A stretch of DNA of 64,000 bases from Cloacimonetes bacterium UBA3541 (GTDB lineage: Bacteria > Cloacimonadota > Cloacimonadia > Cloacimonadales > Cloacimonadaceae). Below the pieces are notes generated by a model, which did no database searches, was not told the origin of the DNA, and saw only the letters and a list, made by a program, of their open reading frames with translations. Both the position numbers and the translations under genes were made by a program. Shown here piece after piece: positions 8,200 through 16,960 of this stretch (position 1 is the stretch's first letter; each line of letters begins with the position of its first letter). The stretch is taken from contig DFOM01000025.1 in assembly GCA_002376725.1 (NCBI GenBank), positions 11,974 through 75,973 of the forward strand, given 5' to 3'.

Positions 8200-9124
8200 G
8201 ATTATCCTCATAATCGTCTTTCTTGCCCTGCTGATTGTTGCAATTTATCTTTTAACCACTCGTCAGGAAAAAGAAACTCTCAAACCTATTTTCCCAGCTG
8301 ATTCCACATCTATTGTCCGGATAGAAATAGCGGATCCAGATACCAGTATCATTATTACTAAGATCAATAACCAGTGGCAGATTACCTATCCTATTAAATG
8401 GGAAGTGAATGAAGACCATTTCAAAATGTTCTGGACTGAAGTTCTCAGAGAACAATATTCAATAGAACCCATTGCTTCTGGGAAAGCGGCACTTAATCAA
8501 TATAGCTTAACAGATACCACGGCACTTAAGATAAAGGTCTATGATAATAAAAATAAACTTATTAAAGAGGTGTGGTTCTCAGATTTAAATAATCCTGCAG
8601 ATTATTTCTGTTTCAAAGGGGATAATAATGTTTACCAGATAAAACGAAAGGTCTGCTTGAATTATCCACCAAAATTAGATTTATGGCGGTCTTCCTATGC
8701 CCTAAGAATATTCCCCGAACAATTGTTAGCTATTGAAGTTAAGTATACTAAAAACAGCTATAAATTGACTCGCAAGGGAAATATCTGGCACTATAAGGAT
8801 AGTAAAGAGGATTTTGATATTCCACCGGGAAATGTAACTATGGGTAAGATACTTAATGCTCTTGCGAGTTTGGGCTCAGGTACAATATTTACGCGAGATA
8901 ATGCTCCTAAATTGGAAACCCCTGCTTGCTCGGTTAAACTTATATTAACCGATAATTCCACTATCCAGATTGAAATGTATCCCGGAGAAAAGAACTACTT
9001 TATGACTATTGACCGCTATCCAGACCTGGTTTTTGAAGTGCCCTTTGATACCTATTTTCGGTTTACTCGGTTTGCAGCTACTTTTCGTGCTAAAGAAGGT
9101 GATCCGGAGGAACTATTACCCTAA
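8186..9124 (+). CDS. DUF4340 membrane-anchored protein
   Basis: 312 residues with an N-terminal membrane anchor (~5-24) and a periplasmic region built of DUF4340 units: the repeated pattern 'ItkinnqWqItyPi...' at ~58-72 and 'YKLTRKGNIWHYKDS' at ~190-204. DUF4340 proteins regularly follow gldG-like genes. It overlaps the upstream gene by 14 bases and itself overlaps the likely ATT start of the next gene by 10, so the whole set is one operon. No catalytic motif seen. Confidence 0.82.
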   Translation: MKKNKIILIIVFLALLIVAIYLLTTRQEKETLKPIFPADSTSIVRIEIADPDTSIIITKINNQWQITYPIKWEVNEDHFKMFWTEVLREQYSIEPIASGKAALNQYSLTDTTALKIKVYDNKNKLIKEVWFSDLNNPADYFCFKGDNNVYQIKRKVCLNYPPKLDLWRSSYALRIFPEQLLAIEVKYTKNSYKLTRKGNIWHYKDSKEDFDIPPGNVTMGKILNALASLGSGTIFTRDNAPKLETPACSVKLILTDNSTIQIEMYPGEKNYFMTIDRYPDLVFEVPFDTYFRFTRFAATFRAKEGDPEELLP

Positions 9125-9537
9125 AAATCATTCCTTGTTATCAACTAAATGAGGAACTCTATATACTTCTAACTTCTATCTGGGATAAGACAGGTATTAG
9201 TAATCCTGAACGCGCAGACAGTTTCCATACTATCCAAAGGACTTTAGAATACGGAGGAATCCTTCTTCTGGCTTATGTGGACGCCATATTAGCGGGAACT
9301 ATCTGGCTAACTAATGATTACCGAAGACTCTATATTCATCATATGGCAGTTTTGCCTGAATTTCAGAATCAAGGAATTGGCAGATATTTATTGCAGAAAG
9401 CCATTGAAATAGCTGATAATCAGGGTCTGCAAGCAAAACTGGAAGTTCATTCAGATAATGCTACTGCTCTGAATCTTTATCGTTCTATGGGCTTCATAGA
9501 ATTGGACGGTTATCTGGTTATGATTCGGAGACACTGA
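9115..9537 (+). CDS. GNAT-family N-acetyltransferase with probable ATT start
   Basis: The first ATG/GTG/TTG in frame (GTG at 9277) would give only 86 residues and cut the domain. The frame is open back to a stop at 9100-9102, and the extra residues (I-T-L-K-I-I-P-C-Y-Q then DKTGISNPERAD) are the normal GNAT N-terminus. The best start is ATT at 9115, preceded by GGAGG at 9106-9110; this gives 140 residues. The acetyl-CoA site is clear: MAVLPEFQNQGIGRYLL (V-x-P-x-x-Q-x-x-G-I-G) and the C-terminal ATALNLYRSMGF. Acceptor unknown. It sits last in the ABC operon, overlapping the DUF4340 gene by 10 bases. Confidence 0.8.
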   Translation: MTLKIIPCYQLNEELYILLTSIWDKTGISNPERADSFHTIQRTLEYGGILLLAYVDAILAGTIWLTNDYRRLYIHHMAVLPEFQNQGIGRYLLQKAIEIADNQGLQAKLEVHSDNATALNLYRSMGFIELDGYLVMIRRH

Positions 9538-9556
9538 ACCCTAGAATAGAAAGTAT

Positions 9557-11557
9557 TTATAGAAGACCCCAGCGACGACGGAAAAATAACTCCAGACAGA
9601 AAGCTACTATAAATAAAGTTATCACATACCACTTACGATAAAGAGGGATATCTTTACTTTTACTGATTACTCTATTTTGAGCTGGGACTGGTTGAAAACT
9701 TTGTAGTTGATCAGGATATAGAAGTTTACCACCTGTTTCTGATGTTATCCAGGAAAGCAGAGGGATATTCAAATCAAAATCCATTAATTCCAAAGAGGAT
9801 TCTGCCACATTGAACTTTCCTGAGATGCTTTGTTTACTCACCTGGTCCGAAATAGCGAAACTATAAATTCCTGGTTTATCCAGACTGAAGTGAGTGATAT
9901 ATTCTCCTTCAGTTTGCACCATAAAATCACGAAATACCTCTTTCTGGCTTGCATCTATAACCTTAATCTCCGGAGTCAAATCTAGACGCAGTCCTCTAAT
10001 GTTATCTTCTGCTCTCAGTCTTATATTAATTTCTTCTCCAAGAAAATAGCTGTTATTATAAATGGCATAATAATCGGTGGAAGAAATATTCGCTAACCAG
10101 GTTAAAGTATTAGTCAACAGATTCTTATAACCACCTTTTTCACTTTGCATTTGCCATTTCCAAAGATTCAAAAATGCCATTGCCATTACTTTTGCCTTGC
10201 CCTGAGTGCTAACTGCTATAGCAGGAGAGTGTTGTGGATTATCTATAGTTGCTAAAACCTCTGCTCCTTTTAGGGCTGTTACATAATAGTAATCAAGAGG
10301 TGGAATATTTTGCAATTCCGAGCTAACTAGTTCCAGCATAGGATATTTTGCCGCTAAGGGAGTCAACTCTAGAAAACCTTGATAAACACTGGTGATATTA
10401 GATTTTTGCAATGGGAGCAAAGAGGAGAGTTCTAAAATGGGAAGTCCCTGAAATAAAATTCCTATTCCTTTTTGATAGGAAGAAAGAATATAATTGAGCG
10501 GATTTCCAGATAATTGTAAAGCGCCATTATTGAGTATAATTATTGCTGAAAGATGGTCGGTGGGTAAAGTGTTGACTAACTTATTTCCAGTATATACCTT
10601 ATCACCTTGAACCCGATAATAATTCACTTCCCAGCGAGGATTCTCTGTTATGGCATCAACGATAAATTTATTATCCCAGGATGGACTTTCAGAAAGGATG
10701 ACTACTCTTTGCTTATTGATTAGAACTTCTATCGCTCCAGGATAGCTATTATTATTTAATGACCTTTCTCTAATTCCAGGGACGGAAACTTCTACTCTAA
10801 AAGGATAAAATCCTGTCTGGCTGAAGCGATAATTAAAATCTGTGCTAATAGTTTCACCTGGTTTAAGTTGGATAGACTGATTCCGAACTTCTGTATTACC
10901 GATAAATAACTTAACTTTTGCTGGTCCCTGATAGTTTTCTGAATGAATTTCTGCTCTAATGATTGTAGGTTCATTGCGGTAAGCTTGTAGATTGGAAATA
11001 ACTTTTACTATACTGATATCTGCCTGTAAAGAAGCAGCCGTATCACCAAGGGCATAAAATGGACAACCTAATTGCTTAACAGGAATAGGAAATTCATCGT
11101 GTAACCAACCATCGGAAAGCAAAACTATACCTTTAACTCTACTAAAATCGTGCTTTTTATTCAGTTCTTCCAGAACCGGAACAAGTAATGTGTTATTCTT
11201 GTTATCAGTTAAGCCTGCTGAGAAATCATAGGTGGAAATTTCATATCCAGCTAAGTTAAACTTATCTTTTATAATGGGACTATATTCCTGTATCCAATTT
11301 TTCTTAGTTTTCCCCTTGATGCCAGGAAGATCCATACTGGAAGAAATATCATTTAATACTATAATCTGTTGTTTTTCTTTTAGTTCCTGCACATAATGGA
11401 TTATCGGACTGATCAGTAAAAGCAAGATAACAGCAAGACTTATGCTTCTTAGAAAGAAAAGTAGCCAACGCTTCCCTTTTTCTAAAGGAGGTTGGGTGCG
11501 ATAATAGTAATAGCCTGATATAAGCAAAGATATCAGGATTATAATGATATATTGCAG
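9557..11557 (-). CDS. VWA-like membrane protein of BatA/glutamine-amidotransferase type
   Basis: About 666 residues if read from a CTG at 11557, or 656 from TTG at 11527. The longer form adds Q-Y-I-I-I-I-L-I, completing the first membrane helix, and has AGG 8 bases upstream; I prefer it. Two N-terminal helices, then a von Willebrand A-like domain (~58-155) with an altered metal site (LNDISSSMDL instead of DxSxS) and LLSDGW, then Ig-like and amidotransferase-like regions and a C-terminal helix (YVITLFIVAFCLELFF). Such proteins occur in many Bacteroidota-like genomes with unknown role. Last gene in the operon with the two upstream envelope genes, overlapping the stop region of the barrel gene. 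Confidence 0.7.
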   Translation of the reverse strand: MQYIIIILISLLISGYYYYRTQPPLEKGKRWLLFFLRSISLAVILLLLISPIIHYVQELKEKQQIIVLNDISSSMDLPGIKGKTKKNWIQEYSPIIKDKFNLAGYEISTYDFSAGLTDNKNNTLLVPVLEELNKKHDFSRVKGIVLLSDGWLHDEFPIPVKQLGCPFYALGDTAASLQADISIVKVISNLQAYRNEPTIIRAEIHSENYQGPAKVKLFIGNTEVRNQSIQLKPGETISTDFNYRFSQTGFYPFRVEVSVPGIRERSLNNNSYPGAIEVLINKQRVVILSESPSWDNKFIVDAITENPRWEVNYYRVQGDKVYTGNKLVNTLPTDHLSAIIILNNGALQLSGNPLNYILSSYQKGIGILFQGLPILELSSLLPLQKSNITSVYQGFLELTPLAAKYPMLELVSSELQNIPPLDYYYVTALKGAEVLATIDNPQHSPAIAVSTQGKAKVMAMAFLNLWKWQMQSEKGGYKNLLTNTLTWLANISSTDYYAIYNNSYFLGEEINIRLRAEDNIRGLRLDLTPEIKVIDASQKEVFRDFMVQTEGEYITHFSLDKPGIYSFAISDQVSKQSISGKFNVAESSLELMDFDLNIPLLSWITSETGGKLLYPDQLQSFQPVPAQNRVISKSKDIPLYRKWYVITLFIVAFCLELFFRRRWGLL

Positions 11558-11559
11558 TA

Positions 11560-12810
11560 CTATAACCTTACCTTAATGTAATTGGCAAAAGATATTCCCT
11601 TTGTTGATGAACCAGGTAAAATGCTCTCTATTGACTGAATAGCAATACCTAAAGCTACAGATTTGAAATCTAGACCTATTCCATATGACATTCTCCAGGG
11701 ATAGATATCATTTCCTGAACAATAACCTATACTAATTGGAATTTGTTGAATAGGACAAATCTGTGCTCCCAGCGAGATTCGTCCCTGTTTACTAACTTCT
11801 GGAGAACTTCCAAAACCAACTACATAATCTGCTGAAACTGATATTGGTTTATAAGTATATAAAGCGGATAGCCGCATCTCTAAAGGCAGTTTAGTTGTAT
11901 AGGGTTTTATGTCTACCGTAGATCTATCTTCAATGTAAAAATCTTCTTCTATATTGGAGGCATAAAGACTGTCTATCTCAAAATGATAGATTTCTTCCTG
12001 AGTCTGTTTTTGCCACTTGATAAAGCCAAAAAGATTGTCCAGCGTAGCTCCAACTTCTAAACTTGGTATAGGTTCAGAATACAATCCCAGAAGGGTTTTT
12101 AACCCATAACCTCCTAGTCCAGTGCGTATTATCAAATCTTGCTGAACATTTAATCCATCCAGGTTGGAGGAAAGATAGCCTTCTAACTCACGAGTTTCCA
12201 CATTCCCTAAACCGCCCAGAGCGCTTAAGGCAAAACCAAATTTTATAGCTGGCACTGTTTCCGGGAAAGGAAGAAGTATATCTCCCATACCAAAAGTTAA
12301 ATCTGCATAACTCAATCCTTCAGCATAGTTATTCTTTTTGGTAAAATGATAAATCTCGCTTCCATCTCCATTGCCATAGAGAGCCAGCTCTATAAATTGC
12401 TCATCCATAGACGCTTTGGTTGCTAAATGAACGGAGCTACTAAATGCCATATTAGAAGTGGTAAAACCAAAGATTCCTATCTGACCCCCAAGATTAAAGG
12501 ACATATTGTTATCTATAGCATCCAAAATTTTCTGCTTATCATTATCATCCAGATAATTTTGCTTCATTATATAGTTGTATAAATCCAAATTAAAAGAATT
12601 GTTTCCCAGAGACATTCCAAGATTAAGGATGGGAATTGTAATATCAGAATAACCTTTTTGAAGTAAAGCTGGATTCCAATAATTGGCATCACAACCTCGT
12701 GCTCGTAACATATAACTATCCGCAAAAAACATTGATTGAGGCGTAATTGTTGTCGCAGAGAGTAATGATAGGATTAAAAAGATAAATAAGCTGATTAAAG
12801 ACTTTTTCAT
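11560..12810 (-). CDS. outer-membrane beta-barrel protein, DUF5723/PorV-like
   Basis: 416 residues with signal peptide (1-19). The mature start ARGCDANYWNPALL is the typical opening of FadL/PorV-like and DUF5723 barrels (A-x-a-x-a-xNPA), followed by alternating beta strands throughout and a C-terminal strand ending in Arg-Leu. Start codon overlaps the stop of the upstream lipoprotein gene (TAATG) with a GAGGA ribosome site. Outer-membrane location is inferred; function unknown, possibly a partner of the neighbouring lipoprotein or of secretion. Confidence 0.72.
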   Translation of the reverse strand: MKKSLISLFIFLILSLLSATTITPQSMFFADSYMLRARGCDANYWNPALLQKGYSDITIPILNLGMSLGNNSFNLDLYNYIMKQNYLDDNDKQKILDAIDNNMSFNLGGQIGIFGFTTSNMAFSSSVHLATKASMDEQFIELALYGNGDGSEIYHFTKKNNYAEGLSYADLTFGMGDILLPFPETVPAIKFGFALSALGGLGNVETRELEGYLSSNLDGLNVQQDLIIRTGLGGYGLKTLLGLYSEPIPSLEVGATLDNLFGFIKWQKQTQEEIYHFEIDSLYASNIEEDFYIEDRSTVDIKPYTTKLPLEMRLSALYTYKPISVSADYVVGFGSSPEVSKQGRISLGAQICPIQQIPISIGYCSGNDIYPWRMSYGIGLDFKSVALGIAIQSIESILPGSSTKGISFANYIKVRL

Positions 12811-14342
12811 TATTCCTCCTCTATATGCACTCTTGCAGTAAGCATACCTTTCATATGAATGTAATCAGCGGGAGAAGCATAAATAGTTACTGGACCTTCA
12901 ATGGCTTCAAATCTGAAGGAAGGTAAAAGATAGACCTCCGGATTCTGGAATACTCTCAGTTCATCCTGATTTAAGGTAAGATCAATTAATTGTTCTCCTT
13001 CAGAATTTACATCTGGACCTTCATATTCGGAAGACCGAATAGCAAACTCTTTTGTAAAGGAATACGATTGAGAGGCAGAAGGGTCTATGTTATTATCTGT
13101 TCCCACATATATTGATGCTGTAGCTCCGATAGGTAGCTTATTTATAACCTTCATTTTGATTGCTGCATAGATAATCGTATCTCCAATTTGGTCTCTTATA
13201 TCCTCAGGCATTTCTACTTTAGAGGGTTCCTCCATAGTGATAGGATGGTCAGTAAGAGTAAAAGTGAAGGGTGCATCTATCTGATAAGTGCAAAGCAATT
13301 TATTCGTAGATTGCACAAAGCCAGGAGTGCCATTACTACCTCCCTGAATTAATAAGTAAGCATTTATTAGCTCAACCTCATCCGGCATTATCTGAAGTAG
13401 CTCATTTATGGTATTAGAAAATTGGATTTCAGTGATAACAGAACCAGATTGATCGGCAGGAGCTATATAAAATGGCAATCCAGTATCATCTAAAATAGGT
13501 ATAGTTCGCTCTACGCCTGTTCTATGATTAATACCATAAAGATCTCCATAAAAGTAAACACCAAAGCCAAACTCATTGTTCATTGCCAGAAGAAGATTAG
13601 CTTCTTGTAGCTGTATTGCTTCATCAATTCCCAAAGGATAGTCAATTTGGATATCCATACTACCTGCTACCATATCTAATCGGTAATTATCTATATAACC
13701 TTCAAAGGCACTAAAACTTAACGGTTGTTCCATTTTTAATCCAGCTGTACCAACTGGTGTTAAATCTGGCTGGTTAGATTGCACTGTAATTATTACCGAT
13801 AAAGAATCTAATACCTCATTTGAATGAGATATACCTATAGAATATCCAGCTAAATCTACATCCTGCCAGTATGAGTTAGAGCTATTACTTAAAGTTAAAG
13901 GAGCACCTGTGGGTGTATATATATCAGGAAAGCACAAGGAAACCTGAGTATATGCTGGATCATTTAAATCACAATAATAAGACAGTGCTCCGTCATTAAC
14001 GAATCCATAAACTAATTCTACCATACCTGTAGGGTCACGAAAAGGTAAGTTTACATTAACTTCTATTCCAGATAATAAGGGTATGGGATCTATTATGGCT
14101 TCAGGATTAAAACTTACCTCTCCAAACTCTTGACTTTCTGCCTGACCTGTACTTCTTAAAGTTAGCACATTATTTTCTCCTACAAAAAGATTTATGTCAT
14201 CAGCTAAATCAGAAACGAAATAAAGCTCATTAATTAAAGGAACAGTTAATTCCACATCCCAAGTAGGAAAATGCGGCTTAAATATCTCGCAAGCAGAAAG
14301 TAAAAGTAAAGCGGTTATTAGCATTAGAACAAACTTTTTCAT
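12810..14342 (-). CDS. large predicted lipoprotein of unknown function
   Basis: 510 residues from the ATG at 14342, chosen because it begins a clean signal peptide with lipobox LLLLSAC (Cys 17) and has AGGA 8 bases upstream; an in-frame start 17 codons earlier would spoil the signal. The mature part is all-beta, Asn/Ser-rich, with repeated P-L-x-F-x-x-F-x-G and D-x-x-x-L-x-x-x-N patterns but no motif I recognise. First gene of an operon with a barrel protein and a VWA-like membrane protein, so an envelope-surface role is likely. Confidence 0.7.
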   Translation of the reverse strand: MKKFVLMLITALLLLSACEIFKPHFPTWDVELTVPLINELYFVSDLADDINLFVGENNVLTLRSTGQAESQEFGEVSFNPEAIIDPIPLLSGIEVNVNLPFRDPTGMVELVYGFVNDGALSYYCDLNDPAYTQVSLCFPDIYTPTGAPLTLSNSSNSYWQDVDLAGYSIGISHSNEVLDSLSVIITVQSNQPDLTPVGTAGLKMEQPLSFSAFEGYIDNYRLDMVAGSMDIQIDYPLGIDEAIQLQEANLLLAMNNEFGFGVYFYGDLYGINHRTGVERTIPILDDTGLPFYIAPADQSGSVITEIQFSNTINELLQIMPDEVELINAYLLIQGGSNGTPGFVQSTNKLLCTYQIDAPFTFTLTDHPITMEEPSKVEMPEDIRDQIGDTIIYAAIKMKVINKLPIGATASIYVGTDNNIDPSASQSYSFTKEFAIRSSEYEGPDVNSEGEQLIDLTLNQDELRVFQNPEVYLLPSFRFEAIEGPVTIYASPADYIHMKGMLTARVHIEEE

Positions 14343-14710
14343 AATTTCCATCCTTCTTCGCATAAACAGCGACCTTAATTTTATTATTCTCAATTATAGT
14401 ATAAAAGTGTCAAGAGATTTCTGCAAAAATAGATTCATTATCTACTCTATTTTATTATTTAGCTTAATTACAGCCTCTAATTATGCTGTTATATAATCTT
14501 TCTAATATACTTATTATCAATATATTATGTTAATTAGCTGTCTTTAAGCTCATACTTATCTCTATCTTAATATATTAGCAAAAAAAATGATAGGAAAGAG
14601 ATAAGTGAAAACCTTATTTGAATATGAATAAACATATAAAACTCAAAAAAGGAAGATGTTACTATTGCAGAAACACCTATTCTATTATACAGTTTTGGAT
14701 AGAATCTGTC
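14343..14710. other. gene-free AT-rich stretch with an inverted repeat
   Basis: About 370 bases between the upstream end of the lipoprotein operon and the downstream end of the ispG operon, both on the reverse strand. It must hold the lipoprotein operon promoter: on the reverse strand a TTGACA lies at about 14410-14415 with a TATAAT-like run nearby, but their spacing is abnormal. A perfect 10-base inverted pair lies at 14554-14606 and a 7-base pair ATTCTAT/ATAGAAT near 14680-14706 just beyond the chromate gene stop could be a weak terminator. Confidence 0.5.
14554..14606. repeat. 10-base inverted repeat
   Basis: ACTTATCTCT (14554-14563) and AGAGATAAGT (14597-14606) are perfect inverse complements separated by 33 bases. 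No T-run follows, so it is not an obvious terminator. Confidence 0.55.
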
Positions 14711-15226
14711 TTAGCCAAAAATCAACCCTATAACTGCGGCACCTAACATTAAATAGATAGGATTTGTTTTCCAGCGCCAGGTGACAAATAAAGCTGCTAC
14801 AAAGATGATTACTGAAAACAAATCGGTGAAAGCAGTTTTCCCGATAAGTAACATTGCTGCTGCAATTAAGCCGAGTGTAACCCAGCGTAATTTCTGAAAA
14901 ATATTTTGGAACCAGGGAAGTTTTGTTAGTTTGATATAAGTGAAAGTAATAGCCAACATTAATACAATAGAAGGGAATATAACTCCTAAAGTACAGACTA
15001 GAGAACCTGGAATTCCACCCTGTCTATATCCAACAAAGGTTGCCGCATTGATAGCGATAGGTCCAGGTGTCATCTGCGAAATTGCAACTATATCTGCAAA
15101 TTCCGAAGCAGTCATCCAGGCATTTATGTTAACTACTTCCTGTTGGATCATAGCCAGTACAGCATAGCCTCCTCCAAAGCTGAAGAGCCCTATTTTACAG
15201 AAGGTTAAGAATAATGATAGCAGCAT
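14711..15226 (-). CDS. half-size chromate-type transporter (CHR family)
   Basis: 171 residues, the length of a single CHR domain. Six or so hydrophobic helices; the N-terminal FCKIGLFSFGGGYAVLAMIQQEVV and the ISQMTPGPIAINAATFVGYRQGG motif are diagnostic for chromate transporters. Such short members are encoded in pairs and act together, and its partner lies immediately upstream (one-base overlap). Family members export chromate or related anions by antiport; the natural substrate in an anaerobe is uncertain. Confidence 0.88.
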   Translation of the reverse strand: MLLSLFLTFCKIGLFSFGGGYAVLAMIQQEVVNINAWMTASEFADIVAISQMTPGPIAINAATFVGYRQGGIPGSLVCTLGVIFPSIVLMLAITFTYIKLTKLPWFQNIFQKLRWVTLGLIAAAMLLIGKTAFTDLFSVIIFVAALFVTWRWKTNPIYLMLGAAVIGLIFG

Positions 15227-15774
15227 TACTTGTTCCGATTCTTTTGCCAGAAACTCTGTAATATACTAAATATTATGGTAGTTAATATAATCCATATAGG
15301 ACTGATATTTAAAAAAGCCACTAAAATCATAACTAAAACAGGAACCCAGAGATAAGCAGGTTTAATTTGTGAAGAGCGGGTCATTTGCAATAAAGGAGCA
15401 GCTATAAGAGCAACAACAGCTGGCTTGAGAGCATGAAAAGCTTTTTGCACCAAAGCTAATTGAGCATATTGGGTGAAAAGTGCAGCAATGATAACGATAG
15501 CAACAAAAGAAGGCAGAACTGTTCCTAAAACTGCTACCAGCATTCCCCCAAATCCTTTTAAATGCATACCAATATATACACTGAAATTAATAGCTATAGG
15601 TCCTGGACAGGATTGAGCAGCAGCTAAGCCATCCATAAAGGTCTCATCGTTTATCCAGTGATGTTTTTCCACTACTTCTCTACGAATCAGAGGAATCATT
15701 GCATAGCCTCCACCTATAGTGAAAGCGCCAATTTTGAGAAAGGTAATAAATATGGAGAATAAGGAATTAGGCAT
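15226..15774 (-). CDS. half-size chromate-type transporter (CHR family), partner subunit
   Basis: 182 residues, paralogous to the following gene: LKIGAFTIGGGYAMIPLIRREVV and AAQSCPGPIAINFSVYIG match the same two motifs, with a Cys before the PGP. The pair likely makes a two-subunit antiporter with opposite topology, as known for short-chain CHR proteins. It overlaps the end of ispG by 8 bases and so shares its transcript, which may be only a convenience of gene order. Confidence 0.88.
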   Translation of the reverse strand: MPNSLFSIFITFLKIGAFTIGGGYAMIPLIRREVVEKHHWINDETFMDGLAAAQSCPGPIAINFSVYIGMHLKGFGGMLVAVLGTVLPSFVAIVIIAALFTQYAQLALVQKAFHALKPAVVALIAAPLLQMTRSSQIKPAYLWVPVLVMILVAFLNISPIWIILTTIIFSILQSFWQKNRNK

Positions 15775-16834
15775 TATCTTGCCAGTTTTTAATCAACTGA
15801 ATAAGTTCTGCTACTAGTTGGTCTTCAGGAACTTTTTTAATCACTTTTCCTTTGGCAAAAATTAATCCTTCACCTCTTCCTCCAGCAATACCAAAATCTG
15901 CTTCCCTAGCTTCTCCAGGACCGTTGACAACACAACCCATTACAGCTACAGTTAGTGGCAAATCTGCATATTCTTGCAAAGAATTTTCTACTTCTTCAAC
16001 AAGACATATAAGATTAATATGAGTGCGACCACAGGTTGGACAAGAGATAATTTGCAAACCTTTACGCAAACCAAGGTTCTGCAAAATCTGTTTACCTACC
16101 ATAACTTCTTTTACTGGATCAGCCGTTAAAGATACGCGTATAGTATCACCAATCCCCTCTTCTAATAAAATGCCTATTGCAAGAGCAGACTTAACACTTC
16201 CCCGAAGTAGAGTTCCAGCTTCGGTGACACCTAGATGCAAAGGATAATCTATTTTCTTACTTAAAGCGCGATAACTAGCAAGCATTAGAGGAACCTGGGA
16301 AGCCTTAACTGAGACCTTTATCGCATAGAATTTCAAATCCTCCAAAATATGAATATGAGATAAAGCTGCTTCCACCATTGCTTCTGCGCTTAAACCATAT
16401 TTAGCTAATAGCTCTTTGGGCAAGGAACCACTGTTAACTCCTATGCGAATAGGAACTTCTCGTTCTCCTGCAGCTTTTGCTACTGCCTCCACTTTATCAC
16501 GAGAACCTATATTACCTGGGTTTATTCTTAAACCATCAACTCCGGCTTCAAGTGCTGCCAGAGCAAGTCTATGGTCAAAATGAATATCTGCTACTAAAGG
16601 AATCTTGGTTTCTCTCTTAAATTCATATATAGATGGAATATCTGACATAGTTTCTACAGAAAAACGGATTATTTCACAACCGACTTTTTCCAGAGAATGA
16701 ATTTGATTTAGCGCAGCAGAAATATCCGAAGTAGGAACACTTAGCATACTCTGCACAGAAATAGGTGCTCCACCTCCAATTAGGACATTTCCAAGTTTAA
16801 TCTGACGGGTGGACCTTCTTTTAATTGTTTCCAT
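15767..16834 (-). CDS. ispG: 4-hydroxy-3-methylbut-2-enyl diphosphate synthase
   Basis: 355 residues, the length of the compact bacterial form. Penultimate step of the MEP isoprenoid pathway: reductive opening of the cyclic diphosphate to HMBPP, in the cytosol, using a [4Fe-4S] cluster. N-terminal TIM barrel starts RRSTRQIKLGNVLIGGGAPISVQSM; cluster ligands are the two Cys of SCPTCGR and the Cys of MGCVVNGPGEA, with the conserved Glu of that motif. An AGGAGA site lies 8 bases upstream of the ATG. First gene of a three-gene run with two chromate-type transporters. Confidence 0.97.
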   Translation of the reverse strand: METIKRRSTRQIKLGNVLIGGGAPISVQSMLSVPTSDISAALNQIHSLEKVGCEIIRFSVETMSDIPSIYEFKRETKIPLVADIHFDHRLALAALEAGVDGLRINPGNIGSRDKVEAVAKAAGEREVPIRIGVNSGSLPKELLAKYGLSAEAMVEAALSHIHILEDLKFYAIKVSVKASQVPLMLASYRALSKKIDYPLHLGVTEAGTLLRGSVKSALAIGILLEEGIGDTIRVSLTADPVKEVMVGKQILQNLGLRKGLQIISCPTCGRTHINLICLVEEVENSLQEYADLPLTVAVMGCVVNGPGEAREADFGIAGGRGEGLIFAKGKVIKKVPEDQLVAELIQLIKNWQDNA

Positions 16835-16960
16835 AAGGCTATCTCCTATAAATAGTTTATTCTGTCAATCAAATTTACTTTATGCTTGACCAATAATAAC
16901 TAGCATTTTATTTGGATAAATGATTATTATTATATATAAGTTAAACTACAGGAGGTTTCA

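Noticed and set aside
14711..16834. Chromate-type transporters as a metal resistance island
   Set aside because: No regulator (ChrB) or mobile genes; gene order with ispG and usual composition fit ordinary chromosome.
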